Shown here: piece after piece, positions 54,800-63,436 of the stretch | How the letters are laid out: every line of letters starts with the position of its first letter | Position numbering within the stretch: the first letter of the stretch is position 1 | Assembly (NCBI RefSeq): GCF_900128925.1 | Contig: NZ_FQUJ01000011.1 | Location: forward strand, 44,455 to 108,454 | Length of the DNA stretch: 64,000 bases | Direction of reading: 5' to 3' | DNA from: Modicisalibacter ilicicola DSM 19980 | GTDB taxonomy: Bacteria; Pseudomonadota; Gammaproteobacteria; Pseudomonadales; Halomonadaceae | Position numbers and translations under genes: made by a program | The notes under the pieces: model-generated | Seen by the model: only the letters and a program-made list of their open reading frames with translations | What the model was told of the DNA's origin: nothing | Database searches by the model: none

Positions 54800-55743
54800 A
54801 TCACTTCCCAGACCCGCAGGAAGAAGACCCCCAGCGTGATCGTCACGCTGGCCATCAAGGTGGTCAGCGCGATGATGTTCGCCGCCAGCTTGGCGTTGCC
54901 ACCCATCGCCTTGACCATCACGAAGCTGGCGGCCGCCGTCGGGCTGGCGAAGAACACGAACATGAGACCGAGCTCGGGCCCTGAAAAGCCTGCTAGCCAG
55001 GCGGCAAGGGTCGCCAGCAGGGGCAGGGTGACCATCTTCATCAGACTGGCGCCGAGTGCCGTCGAGCGATCGTCGCGCAAGGCACTCACCGAGAGAGTGC
55101 CGCCGATGCAGATCAACGCCAGGGGCAGGGTCAGCGAGGCGAAGTAATCGCCGCTGGTCATCAGCCACTCCGGCAGTTCGATGCCGGACCAGGCGATGGG
55201 CGTGGCCAGCAGGACGGCGATGATCAGTGGGTTCTGCACGATGTGCAGGAGGATGCCGCGCCAGTCGGCCTGGTTGCCGGGTTGGTAGGCGCTGAGCACG
55301 ATTACCGAGAAGGCGTTGTAGGTCAGGATCACCACCCCCAGCAGCAAGCCTCCGGCAGAGAGCCCGTAATCGCCGTACATGCTGGCGGCAAGCGCCAGGC
55401 CGACGATCCCGCAGTTGCCCCGGAATGCGCCCTGCACGTACACGCCGCGGTCGGCATACGGCACGCGCCATTTTGCCCAGAGCCAGCTGAACAGGAAGGT
55501 TCCCAGCGTGGCGATGGCGAAGAAGCCGAGCAGGCGTGGATTGAGAGTGGCGTCGAGGTCGGCGCGGATGATGCTGAGGAAGATCAGGGTCGGCATGGTC
55601 GCCTTGAATACCAGCATCGAGGCCGTGGTGATGAAGGCACTGTCGATCCAGCCGATACGCTTCAAGCCGATACCGATGAAGACCATGGCGAAGACCGGCA
55701 GTGTGGTCTCCAGGGTTTGAAGGAAAACGCCGAGTAGATTCAT
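54796..55743 (-). CDS. AEC family (auxin efflux carrier-type) transporter
   Basis: A 315-residue inner-membrane protein with ten hydrophobic segments in two halves of five, separated by a short polar region around residue 155-165. The P-V-F-A-M-V-F-I-G-I-G-L start, F-R-G-N-C-G-I-V-G-L-A-L-A and the mid-protein N-P-L-I-I-A-V-L-L-A motif are typical of bacterial AEC carriers (malonate, malate and similar acids). The substrate is unknown. Convergent with the ABM gene; upstream, on the same strand, is a very small membrane gene. Confidence 0.92.
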   Translation of the reverse strand: MNLLGVFLQTLETTLPVFAMVFIGIGLKRIGWIDSAFITTASMLVFKATMPTLIFLSIIRADLDATLNPRLLGFFAIATLGTFLFSWLWAKWRVPYADRGVYVQGAFRGNCGIVGLALAASMYGDYGLSAGGLLLGVVILTYNAFSVIVLSAYQPGNQADWRGILLHIVQNPLIIAVLLATPIAWSGIELPEWLMTSGDYFASLTLPLALICIGGTLSVSALRDDRSTALGASLMKMVTLPLLATLAAWLAGFSGPELGLMFVFFASPTAAASFVMVKAMGGNAKLAANIIALTTLMASVTITLGVFFLRVWEVI

Positions 55744-55758
55744 CGTGGTGAGTGCGAC

Positions 55759-55860
55759 CTAGCGAACCAGCCAGAAGCCGACGACCAGTGCGGCCAGCAC
55801 CGTGGCGAAGAAGATAGCGTTGCGGGGGCCGGTATTCCTGGGCGGGCGGTTCTTTGGCAC
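55759..55860 (-). CDS. Very small single-helix membrane protein, GTG start
   Basis: A proposed 33-residue protein: a basic proline-rich head (P-K-N-R-P-P-R-N-T-G-P-R-N) followed by one hydrophobic helix (A-I-F-F-A-T-V-L-A-A-L-V-V-G-F-W-L-V). The GTG at 55860 has AAGGA 7 bases upstream. The longer frame that starts at an ATG at 55953 would run through the divergent promoter region and looks unnatural. It ends 15 bases before the AEC gene. I do not recognise it; support is the ribosome-binding site and the clean positive-inside topology. Confidence 0.5.
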   Translation of the reverse strand: MPKNRPPRNTGPRNAIFFATVLAALVVGFWLVR

Positions 55861-55969
55861 GTGAGCGTCCTTGTCGACGAAAGTCGAAAAAAATAAAACG
55901 GGCGTATGAATGGGTGCGGCAGATGTATTATGGTAAACCCGACCTATAGTCATAAGGAAGCACGGCCCG

Positions 55970-56773
55970 ATGGCATCTCTTCCGCGCCTGGTCTTTGCCC
56001 ATGCGAATGGTTTTCCCGGCGCCAGCTACCGCAGTTTCCTGGCGCCCCTCGGCACCCGGTTCGATCTCCACCCGCTGGAGCGCCTGGGCCATGACCCGGC
56101 GCATCCGGTCAGCGACAACTGGCCGGCACTGCGCGACGAACTGGTGAGGCACCTGAACGCCCTCGAGACACCCGTGATCGGTGTCGGCCACTCCATGGGA
56201 GGCGTATTGATGCTGATGGCTGCCGACGTGATGCCCGATGCCTTTCGCTGCGTGGTGATGCTCGACTCGCCGTTGATGGTGGGGGTAGACGCCCTGGGGC
56301 TGCGCACCGCCAAGCGCCTGAAGCTTGCCGATCGGGTCACGCCGGCAGGACGCAGTCTTGGGCGCCGCAGTACCTGGCCCGATCGCGAGGCCATGGGTCA
56401 CTACCTGCGCCGACGTGCGCTGTTCAAGCGCTTTACCGACGATGCCCTGCGGGACTACATCGAGGGTGGGACCGCGTGCCGCGACGATGGCAGTATCGAA
56501 CTGCTCTTCGATCCTGCCGTGGAAGTCGAGATATTTCGCCACCTCCCGGATCATCTGCATGGCCTGGCTCGCCGCCTGAGGGTGCCGCTGGCGATGATTG
56601 CCGGCGAACACTCCGACCTGCTGAAGCCCTCCCGGCGACGTCGGCTAAGGCGTCACGGCGTGCGTGTCGAACAGACCCCGGGCGGCCACATGTTTCCCAT
56701 GGAGTTTCCCGATCAGGCCCGTGACACCTTGCTGACCACCATCGATTCCCTGCTGGAGAACGAGCCCTCATGA
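55970..56773 (+). CDS. Alpha/beta hydrolase 1
   Basis: A 267-residue hydrolase. It opens with F-A-H-A-N-G-F-P-G-A (oxyanion-hole region); the nucleophile Ser lies in G-H-S-M-G-G near residue 75, the acid is probably Asp in A-G-E-H-S-D, and the catalytic His in P-G-G-H-M-F-P near 242. The substrate is unknown; an ester or thioester is likely. AAGGAAG lies 9 bases before the ATG. Its stop overlaps the next hydrolase start in ATGA, so the two are coupled. Confidence 0.9.
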   Translation: MASLPRLVFAHANGFPGASYRSFLAPLGTRFDLHPLERLGHDPAHPVSDNWPALRDELVRHLNALETPVIGVGHSMGGVLMLMAADVMPDAFRCVVMLDSPLMVGVDALGLRTAKRLKLADRVTPAGRSLGRRSTWPDREAMGHYLRRRALFKRFTDDALRDYIEGGTACRDDGSIELLFDPAVEVEIFRHLPDHLHGLARRLRVPLAMIAGEHSDLLKPSRRRRLRRHGVRVEQTPGGHMFPMEFPDQARDTLLTTIDSLLENEPS

Positions 56774-57639
56774 CCGCCGCGACCGAAGTGCTTCTGTCAG
56801 AGAATCGTCTGGCCGGCTTGAGCTGGGGGCGCGAGGGGGCGCCGACCTGGCTGGCCCTGCACGGTTGGCTGGACAACGCCGCCAGCTTTTCGCGCCTCGC
56901 CCCGCGGCTCGTCGAGCGCCTGGACATTCGCATCGTCGCCATCGACTTCAGCGGTCACGGCAGGTCGGAGCGCCACCCGCCGGGGGTCGATTATGCCATC
57001 TGGGATTACACCCACGACGTGCTGGATGCGTTGAAGTGCCTGGGGTTGGAACATGCCCATCTGCTGGGCCATTCCATGGGGGCAGGGGTGGCCTGCCTGC
57101 TGGCCGCGGCCTTGCCGGAGCGCGTGACCCGCCTGACGCTGATCGATGGGCTCGGTACCCTGAGCACTCCGGCCGAGAAGACCGCCGAGCAGTTGCGCAA
57201 GGGATTGCTGGGGCATCGCCGTCGCGCTTCCGGCGCCCCACGCTATCCTGATCTCGAGAGTGCCGTCGCCGCTCGGGTGAGCGGCGGGGTGACGCCGATC
57301 GACGCGCCTACCGCCGAGCCCCTGGTGGCACGTAATCTCGAAGAGGACGAGCGTGGCGGCTTCCGGCTGCGCACCGATGGCCGCTTGCTGCGTCCCTCGA
57401 TGGTGCGCTTTTGTCCCGAACAGGTGCAGGCGATCCTGGCCGCCATCGAGATGCCCATGCTGTTGATCGAGGGGGAGGACGGCATACTCGGTGATCGCGA
57501 CATGGCGTGCCGGGCGCGGGACGCCGTGGGGTCGCTGCGGCGGCGTGTCCTGGCGGGGGGGCACCATCTCCATCTCGAGGCGGCGGCGGTGGAGTCGGTG
57601 GCCGAGGCGATCGTCGTGGAAACGCTTCGCAAGGGGTGA
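56770..57639 (+). CDS. Alpha/beta hydrolase 2
   Basis: A 289-residue hydrolase. The signature runs L-A-L-H-G-W-L-D-N-A (oxyanion region), D-F-S-G-H-G-R-S and the nucleophile elbow L-G-H-S-M-G-A-G near residue 100; the last His is in A-G-G-H-H-L-H-L-E-A near 268. It is related to, but clearly distinct from, the hydrolase just upstream (different lid region and order of motifs). It lies in one transcript with hydrolase 1 and the patatin gene, which suggests linked work on lipids or esters (inference). Confidence 0.9.
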   Translation: MTAATEVLLSENRLAGLSWGREGAPTWLALHGWLDNAASFSRLAPRLVERLDIRIVAIDFSGHGRSERHPPGVDYAIWDYTHDVLDALKCLGLEHAHLLGHSMGAGVACLLAAALPERVTRLTLIDGLGTLSTPAEKTAEQLRKGLLGHRRRASGAPRYPDLESAVAARVSGGVTPIDAPTAEPLVARNLEEDERGGFRLRTDGRLLRPSMVRFCPEQVQAILAAIEMPMLLIEGEDGILGDRDMACRARDAVGSLRRRVLAGGHHLHLEAAAVESVAEAIVVETLRKG

Positions 57640-57654
57640 ATGGGGGAGGCTGAA

Positions 57655-58683
57655 GTGGACAAGCGTATCGCATTGGTGCTGGGTAGCGGTGGGGCCCGGG
57701 GCTATGCCCACATCGGGGTCATTGACGAGGTGGTGGCCCGAGGCTACGAGATCGTGGCCATCTCGGGCTGCTCCATGGGGGCGCTGATCGGGGGCATCTA
57801 TGCGGCGGGCCAGCTCGATGGCTATCGCGAATGGGTCAGCGAACTGGCCTACTTCGATGTGCTCAGGCTGATCGATGTCACCTGGAGTCCGCTGGGCGCG
57901 ATGCGTGCCAACAAGGTGATGAGCAAGCTCGAGGAGCTGGTGGGCGACATCACCCTCGAGGAGTTGTCGATTCCTCTGACCACCGTGGCGACCGATCTCA
58001 ACCGTCAGCGGGAGGTCTGGTTCCAGAGCGGGCCGCTGCTGCAGGCGATTCGTGCCTCGATCGCGGTGCCGGGCATCATCACCCCCGTCAAGCTCGGCGA
58101 TCAGGTGCTGGTGGATGGCGGGTTGATGAATCCGCTGCCGATCATCCCGACGGTATCGGCACGTACCGATCTGGTCCTGGCGGTCAATGCCACGGCCCAG
58201 ACCCACCAGCCGGTGGGCCTGGAAGAGCTGCTGCCCCCCGACCAGGCTGCCGAGGAGCACGCCCGGGAGGCCGCTCTGGAGGCCCAGGGCAAGGGCTTTT
58301 CCAAGTGGGTGCGCGAACGCGCCCAGCGCATGTTCAACAATGCCGGTGACGCGGAAGACGAGATCGACGAGGCTGGCGAGGCCGCGAACCGGCACAAGCG
58401 TGCCGCCGAGCGGGCCTGGAGCAAGCTCGATATCATGCTCGCTTCCTTCGAGATCACCCAAGGCGCGCTGGCCAAGTACAAGGTGGCCGGCTACCCGCCG
58501 GATATCCTGGTCGAGATCCCCAAGACGGTATGCGGCGCCTACGAATTCCACCGGGCCGAGGCCTTGATTCGCCTGGGACGCCATCTCGCCGCCCAGGCCC
58601 TGGACCGTTACGAGAAGCATGGCAGCGCTCACGGCGGGCAGGTGATGATCAGCGAGCCGGCCACGGGCAAACCCACCAATTAG
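57655..58683 (+). CDS. Patatin-like phospholipase (RssA-like)
   Basis: A 342-residue lipid acyl hydrolase of the patatin family. The oxyanion loop G-S-G-G-A-R-G-Y-A-H-I-G-V is at the very start, the nucleophile Ser in G-C-S-M-G-A-L, and the catalytic Asp in V-D-G-G-L-M-N-P. The C-terminal ~80 residues are an extra helical region found in longer RssA-type proteins. GTG at 57655 is preferred: GGAGG lies 5 bases before it, while for the ATG at 57640 that same element would be inside the gene. It is third in the hydrolase operon. Confidence 0.9.
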   Translation: MDKRIALVLGSGGARGYAHIGVIDEVVARGYEIVAISGCSMGALIGGIYAAGQLDGYREWVSELAYFDVLRLIDVTWSPLGAMRANKVMSKLEELVGDITLEELSIPLTTVATDLNRQREVWFQSGPLLQAIRASIAVPGIITPVKLGDQVLVDGGLMNPLPIIPTVSARTDLVLAVNATAQTHQPVGLEELLPPDQAAEEHAREAALEAQGKGFSKWVRERAQRMFNNAGDAEDEIDEAGEAANRHKRAAERAWSKLDIMLASFEITQGALAKYKVAGYPPDILVEIPKTVCGAYEFHRAEALIRLGRHLAAQALDRYEKHGSAHGGQVMISEPATGKPTN

Positions 58684-58707
58684 TAGCAGGCACTTTCCAC
58701 CAGGAAC

Positions 58708-59295
58708 CTAGACTTCACCACGTCGGCGCAACAGCACATAGACGGCGCCGGTGCCGCCATCCAGCTCCTGGGCCGAACAGAAGGCCAGCACCGTGGGCCA
58801 TTCGCGCAGCCAGGCATTGACGTGGCTCTTGATGACCGGATAGTCGGTCAACAGGTTTCCGGTACTGGCGCGCGCCTTGCCGTGTACCACCAGCACACAA
58901 CGCATGCGCTTGCCCCGGGCTTCGGCGAGGAAGCCCTCCAGTTCCTGGCGCGCTTCGTCGAGGGTATGGCCATGCAGGTCGAGCCCCGCCTCCCAGGCGA
59001 TTTGCCCTTGTTTCAGCGCCTTCTGGGTGCGATAGGGGAGATCGGGCACGGCGAAATCCAGGCGGGCACTGGGACGTACCGGCTCGACACGCCCGTCGCT
59101 GGTGCGGCTGGTCAGGGAATGCGTGGAGGCGGCAAGGGCCGCATGCCGACGCTCGCCGAGGGCGGTGGCGTCCCGACGGGGCTTGCCGGGGTCGGCGCGA
59201 TCATTCTCGAGACGCCTGACGCCGGCCTGTTCCAGGGCTTGGCGGAACAGGGCGATCTCCTCTTCGTCCGGAGTGTGGGAGCGACGTCGGCTCAT
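58708..59295 (-). CDS. Smr domain protein
   Basis: A 195-residue protein with a C-terminal Smr domain. Its signature L-D-L-H-G-H-T-L-D-E-A stands near residue 107 and the nuclease loop V-V-H-G-K-A near 139. The N-terminal half is charged and probably unstructured. Members of the SmrB type cleave mRNA between collided ribosomes; the gene's place divergent to prmB, as in E. coli, supports SmrB. A direct assay is lacking, so the name is left empty. Confidence 0.9.
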   Translation of the reverse strand: MSRRRSHTPDEEEIALFRQALEQAGVRRLENDRADPGKPRRDATALGERRHAALAASTHSLTSRTSDGRVEPVRPSARLDFAVPDLPYRTQKALKQGQIAWEAGLDLHGHTLDEARQELEGFLAEARGKRMRCVLVVHGKARASTGNLLTDYPVIKSHVNAWLREWPTVLAFCSAQELDGGTGAVYVLLRRRGEV

Positions 59296-59418
59296 GCGCT
59301 GACCTTGATGGTTTGCAAAATCGCGGGGGCTCCAGTATAGCGACTCGTTCCCGACTGTGAACCGTTCCCTTCGACGGGTACAATCGGCACAATCTTTGGC
59401 TTATTCACAGGATGCCGC

Positions 59419-60369
59419 GTGACCTCCCGACCTGCCGCCGTTTCGACCCTCGCGCTGGATGATGAGCAGCTTGCCGCAGAACTCGTCAGCCTGCGCGACT
59501 ACCTGCGCTGGGCGACCAGCGAGTTCCATGCCAGCCGCGTGCATTTCGGTCACGGCACGTCGAGCGCCTGGGACGAGGCGGTAGCGCTGGTGCTGGGTGG
59601 ATTGCACCTGCCCTGGGACGTCGATCCCGCGGTGCTGGACGCGCGGCTCCTCGGCGACGAGCGACGGCGGCTGGTCGCCCTGGTGCGTGGGCGTATCGAG
59701 TCCCGTCGGCCGCTTGCCTACCTGCTCGGCGAAGCCTTCTTTGCCGGCTACCCCTTCCAGGTCGATGAGCGGGTGCTGATCCCGCGCTCGCCGATTGCCG
59801 AACTGATCGAACATGGCTTCGCTGCCTGGTTCCCGGCGGCTCCTCCGGCCCGGGTGCTGGACGTGGGCACCGGTTCGGGCTGCATCGGCATCGCCACGGC
59901 GCTGCACCTGCCCACCGCCAGGGTCGATCTGGTGGATATCAGCACCGAGGCACTGGAGGTGGCCAAGGCCAACATCACCCTCCACGATCTGGGCACGCGG
60001 GTACGGGCGGTGCTTTCCGACCTGTTCGACGGGGTCTCCGGCCAGCGCTACGACCTGATCGTCGCCAATCCGCCTTACGTCAACGCCCGGGACCTGGCCA
60101 CCATGCCTGCCGAGTTCGGCCACGAGCCGGCGCTGGCCCTGGGAGCGGGCCGTGATGGTCTGGATGTCGTGCGGCGCTTGCTGCGCGATGCCCGGCAACA
60201 TCTCGAGGACGATGGCGTACTGATCGTCGAGGTCGGCAACTCGGATGAGCAGCTCGAATCCGCCTTTCCCGAGGTGCCGTTCCTGTGGCTCGAGTTCGAG
60301 CGCGGTGGCCATGGGGTGTTTGCCCTGACCGCTCGCGAACTGGATGAGTACGCCGAGCATTTTGCCTGA
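59419..60369 (+). CDS. prmB: 50S ribosomal protein L3 glutamine methyltransferase
   Basis: A 316-residue SAM-dependent enzyme that methylates a glutamine of ribosomal protein L3. The SAM loop [12 protein letters not shown] lies near residue 153, and the glutamine-binding motif N-P-P-Y-V-N near 217; [12 protein letters not shown] (about 120) is typical of PrmB rather than PrmC. GTG at 59419 is the start, with AGGA about 10 bases upstream. It is followed by aroC after 63 bases, the usual order in gammaproteobacteria. Confidence 0.95.
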   Translation: MTSRPAAVSTLALDDEQLAAELVSLRDYLRWATSEFHASRVHFGHGTSSAWDEAVALVLGGLHLPWDVDPAVLDARLLGDERRRLVALVRGRIESRRPLAYLLGEAFFAGYPFQVDERVLIPRSPIAELIEHGFAAWFPAAPPARVLDVGTGSGCIGIATALHLPTARVDLVDISTEALEVAKANITLHDLGTRVRAVLSDLFDGVSGQRYDLIVANPPYVNARDLATMPAEFGHEPALALGAGRDGLDVVRRLLRDARQHLEDDGVLIVEVGNSDEQLESAFPEVPFLWLEFERGGHGVFALTARELDEYAEHFA

Positions 60370-60432
60370 GAACCCGTTCACGACGCTCGTCACGACCTGC
60401 ACCGGCGCCTAGCCCCATTCGAGGAATACCGC

Positions 60433-61518
60433 ATGTCCGGCAACACCTTCGGCAAGCTGTTTACCGTCACCACCTTCGGCGAAAGCCACGGGCCGGCGCT
60501 CGGCGCCATCGTCGACGGTTGCCCGCCCGGCCTGCCGCTCACCGAGGAGGACCTGCAGCGGGACCTGGATCGCCGGCGCCCCGGTACCTCGCGACATACT
60601 ACCCAGCGTCGCGAGCCCGACCAAGTGCGGATTCTCTCCGGTGTCTTCGAAGGGACGACCACCGGCACGCCGATCGGCCTTGGCATCGAGAACACCGATC
60701 AGCGCTCGAAGGACTACGCCAACATCAAGGAGCAGTTCCGGCCGGCCCACGCCGACTACACCTATCATCACAAGTACGGCATCCGCGATTATCGTGGCGG
60801 CGGCCGCTCCAGCGCTCGCGAGACCGCCATGCGCGTCGCTGCCGGCGCCATCGCCAAGAAGTACCTGGCAAGCGAAGGCATCCGCGTGCGCGGCTACATG
60901 AGCCAGCTCGGCCCCCTCGCCATCGACTTCAAGTCCTGGGACGGGGTCGACGACAATGCCTTCTTCTGCCCCGACCCGGATCGTGTGCCCGAGCTCGAGG
61001 CCTTCATGGACCAACTGCGCCGTGATCAGGATTCGGTGGGTGCCAGGATCACCGTGGTTGCCGAAGGCGTTCCGGTGGGGCTGGGCGAGCCGGTCTTCGA
61101 TCGTCTCGATGCCGAGCTGGCCCACGGGCTGATGAGCATCAATGCGGTCAAGGGCGTGGAGATCGGCGACGGTTTCGCGACGGTGGCCCAGCGCGGCAGC
61201 GAACATCGCGACGAGATGTCCCCGCAAGGCTTCCTCTCCAACCATGCCGGCGGCGTGCTGGGAGGCATCAGTTCGGGCCAGCCGGTGATCGCCCACCTGG
61301 CCCTCAAGCCCACCTCGAGCATCACCCGGCCGGGACGTTCCATCGATGTGCACGGCAACCCGATCGAAGTGGTCACCAAGGGGCGCCACGACCCTTGTGT
61401 CGGCATTCGCGCCACCCCCATCGCCGAAGCGATGATGGCCCTGACCCTGATGGATCATCTCTTGAGGCATCGGGCCCAGAACCCGCACGTACGGGTCGAA
61501 ACGCCACGCCTGACGTAG
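60433..61518 (+). CDS. aroC: Chorismate synthase
   Basis: A 361-residue FMN-dependent enzyme that converts EPSP to chorismate, the last step of the shikimate pathway. The length equals E. coli AroC. The three family signatures are visible: G-E-S-H-G-P-A-L-G near the start, [11 protein letters not shown] near residue 121, and R-H-D-P-C-V near 310. GAGGA lies 8 bases before the ATG. It follows prmB on the same strand. Confidence 0.97.
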   Translation: MSGNTFGKLFTVTTFGESHGPALGAIVDGCPPGLPLTEEDLQRDLDRRRPGTSRHTTQRREPDQVRILSGVFEGTTTGTPIGLGIENTDQRSKDYANIKEQFRPAHADYTYHHKYGIRDYRGGGRSSARETAMRVAAGAIAKKYLASEGIRVRGYMSQLGPLAIDFKSWDGVDDNAFFCPDPDRVPELEAFMDQLRRDQDSVGARITVVAEGVPVGLGEPVFDRLDAELAHGLMSINAVKGVEIGDGFATVAQRGSEHRDEMSPQGFLSNHAGGVLGGISSGQPVIAHLALKPTSSITRPGRSIDVHGNPIEVVTKGRHDPCVGIRATPIAEAMMALTLMDHLLRHRAQNPHVRVETPRLT

Positions 61519-61557
61519 TCGCGCTATCCCGGGGCGCCCGGATGTCGACAAGGCGGA

Positions 61558-62091
61558 TCAATTGCCCTGGCCCTCGGCATGCCGCCTTTCCTCCTCGGTG
61601 ATCTTTTCTATTTCCACATCGGGGTGGTGACGTCGAATGGTGTCGCTGATCTCTTTCTCACGCGCGCCGGGCACGTCCACCATCATCAGGATGGCGCCCC
61701 GCTTGTATGCGTGCTGGAATTTCTCGACCTTGATGTCGGGCACCGAGACACCCACCAGCGTGCTGGCCCAGAGGCCGAACAGTCCGCCGAAGATACCCAG
61801 GCCGATGACCAGCGCGAAGTTGCCCGCCTGGCCGGGAATCGACAGCACCGTGGCGGCGGCGATGCCGACGACCAGACCCAGTGGGATGCCGATCAGCAGG
61901 CCACGTTTGCTTGCATTCACGGCATCGGAGGTCTGGAGCAAAGTCGCCTCCCGGAGCCCAGTGTCGTTCAACTGCCTGCGGTCCCTGGCCATGATGTGCA
62001 CCTCGCTTCGGCGCAACCCCAGATCGTTCAGCTCATTGGCGATAGTGACCGTCGTCTGGGGATCGGGCGTCAGAAAGTAAAGCCGTTGCAT
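61558..62091 (-). CDS. DUF1269-like membrane protein with glycine-rich helices
   Basis: A 177-residue protein. The first ~60 residues are a small alpha/beta domain (R-L-Y-F-L-T-P-D, then V-H-I-M-A-R-D); two hydrophobic helices rich in Gly and Ala follow (about 65-85 and 90-110), with G-x-x-x-G packing motifs; the end is charged. This layout fits DUF1269-type proteins, of unknown function. AGGAG lies 8 bases before the ATG at 62091; the open frame upstream belongs to no gene. Divergent to the PHA gene block. Confidence 0.75.
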   Translation of the reverse strand: MQRLYFLTPDPQTTVTIANELNDLGLRRSEVHIMARDRRQLNDTGLREATLLQTSDAVNASKRGLLIGIPLGLVVGIAAATVLSIPGQAGNFALVIGLGIFGGLFGLWASTLVGVSVPDIKVEKFQHAYKRGAILMMVDVPGAREKEISDTIRRHHPDVEIEKITEEERRHAEGQGN

Positions 62092-62226
62092 TGGGCGTTC
62101 TCCTCTCGGTTCATTGAAGCGGTATTGTGCTTCTGCCACCCAGTGTAGGCGTACCCGGACCAACACGACCGCCTGGGAGCGCATCGCTGCTATACTCATG
62201 GCATCGTCAACCGACCGAGTCATGTC

Positions 62227-62655
62227 ATGAAGATCAACGTCGAATTCGATCTCACGCCAGCGGAGTTTCGCGAATCCTTGGGACTTCCGGATGTGGAGGC
62301 CTTCCAGCGCGACCTGATGAGTCGCATTCAGCAGCAGATGGAGGCAGGCGTCGAGGGCTACGATCCCTGGAGCCTGATGCAACCCTTCATGCAGCAGGGA
62401 TTGAATCAAGGTCTGAGTCAGGGATTCGCCAATTTCGGTAGCTATCAGCAGATGATGCTGGACATGTTCCGCCAGGCCGGCAGCAACGCCAAGGTGTCGA
62501 CGTCATCCGAAAAGGCCTCCTCTCCGTCCCCATCCGCGTCAGATGAAAAGGCAAGGGAAAAGGCAGCAGAGGAGAAGAGTGGCAGTGCGTCCTCGTCGCG
62601 TTCGAATGCCGCCAGTTCGTCACGCCAGGGCAGGGCAAGAAAGACGAACGGCTGA
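62227..62655 (+). CDS. DUF6489-like protein upstream of the phasin gene
   Basis: A 142-residue protein. The first ~80 residues fit DUF6489: a strand M-K-I-N-V-E-F-D-L-T-P-A-E, F-R-E-S-L-G-L-P-D-V and a Gln/Met-rich helix (Q-Q-Q-M-E-A-G, M-Q-Q-G-L-N-Q-G-L). The rest is a Ser/Lys/Ala-rich tail with a basic end. Its position just before phaP and phaC suggests a link with PHA granules, for example a surface protein; this is inference. No strong ribosome-binding site is seen. Confidence 0.65.
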   Translation: MKINVEFDLTPAEFRESLGLPDVEAFQRDLMSRIQQQMEAGVEGYDPWSLMQPFMQQGLNQGLSQGFANFGSYQQMMLDMFRQAGSNAKVSTSSEKASSPSPSASDEKAREKAAEEKSGSASSSRSNAASSSRQGRARKTNG

Positions 62656-62740
62656 CGAAGCGCAGCGAGTGACCGGCAGTGACCGGTTCGAATGGTATAC
62701 AAGCGCTAACCTGTTGCAACTGATCGCAAGGGCGACTACC

Positions 62741-62760
62741 CTTTGTGCAGTGCAGCAAAG
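62741..62760. promoter_or_regulatory. TGC-rich imperfect palindrome upstream of phaP
   Basis: CTTTG and CAAAG flank TGCAGTGCAG, 48 bases before the phaP start. PhaR-type repressors of phasin genes bind TGC-rich palindromic sites, so this is a candidate PhaR operator. A phaR gene is not in the window. Confidence 0.4.
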
Positions 62761-62807
62761 GGGCTTCACTATCTCGAACAATGCTCATCCGTCAGGAGGG
62801 ATTCGAT

Positions 62808-63281
62808 ATGGCACGTAACAACCAGCAGGACCAGATGTACAACGCCTTCGCCGAGCAGACCCGCAACTTCTTCGAGCCGATGCGCAAGCTCAATGGCGTG
62901 ATGCTCGACAACATGGAAAAGATGACCCAGTTCCAGCTGGAGTCGATGAAGCGTTACAGCCAGATGGGAACCGAGCGCATGCGCGCCGCATCCGAGGTCA
63001 AGGATGCCGACGACATGCGGGATTTTGCGACACGCCAGACCGAGTTGATGAACGAGCTCTCTCAGCAGATGATGGAAGACGCCCGGGCCATGTCCGAGCT
63101 GAGCGTGAAGTTCCGCGAGGAACTTCAGAAGACGTTCTCCGATGCCAGCCAGCAGGCCATGAGTCAGGCCGACGAAGTGGCGCGGCAGACACAGGAGGCC
63201 ACCAAGACGGCTGTCGATTCCGCCAAGTCCACCACGGATGCGGCCAAGGCGACCAGTTCGCGCGGCAACAAGAGCAGCTAA
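62808..63281 (+). CDS. phaP: Phasin family protein
   Basis: A 157-residue granule-coat protein. It is almost wholly amphipathic helix: a phasin_2-type core from about residue 8 (M-Y-N-A-F-A-E-Q-T-R-N-F-F-E-P-M) to 110, then an alanine/threonine/serine-rich coiled tail (T-K-T-A-V-D-S-A-K-S-T-T-D-A-A-K). Phasins cover PHA granules and control their size and number. AGGAGGG lies 7 bases before the ATG at 62808. The PHA synthase follows after 155 bases that contain two strong hairpins. Confidence 0.92.
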   Translation: MARNNQQDQMYNAFAEQTRNFFEPMRKLNGVMLDNMEKMTQFQLESMKRYSQMGTERMRAASEVKDADDMRDFATRQTELMNELSQQMMEDARAMSELSVKFREELQKTFSDASQQAMSQADEVARQTQEATKTAVDSAKSTTDAAKATSSRGNKSS

Positions 63282-63285
63282 AGGA

Positions 63286-63314
63286 TGAGGGCCGGTGTGA
63301 CCGCCGGCCCCTCA
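63286..63314 (+). terminator. Hairpin directly after phaP
   Basis: GGGCCGG (63289-63295) and CCGGCCC (63304-63310) pair across an eight-base loop, and the flanks TGA and CTCA extend the stem with one bulge. It begins 4 bases after the phaP stop. There is no T-run, so it may act as a partial terminator or as a 3'-end protecting structure for phaP mRNA. Confidence 0.5.
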
Positions 63315-63329
63315 CCTTGAAAATTTCGG

Positions 63330-63368
63330 CACGATGCATGGTCCCGCACCGCGAGGCCGTGCATCGTG
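63330..63368 (+). promoter_or_regulatory. Second hairpin in the phaP-phaC interval
   Basis: CACGATGCATGG (63330-63341) and CCGTGCATCGTG (63357-63368) pair over all 12 positions in RNA, with one G-U pair and a 15-base loop. The region also contains TGCA motifs, so a DNA-binding role (PhaR-type operator) is an alternative to an RNA role. Confidence 0.5.
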
Positions 63369-63436
63369 TGCCTGGTTGATATGTGCAACAAGCACGCCAG
63401 GAAACAACAAGCGCGTCGGGAAACAAGGGGGGGTGT

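Noticed and set aside
62684-62700. GGTTCGAAT-like string that recalls a tRNA T-loop
   Set aside because: No acceptor stem, anticodon arm or CCA end can be folded around it; it is part of an intergenic region.
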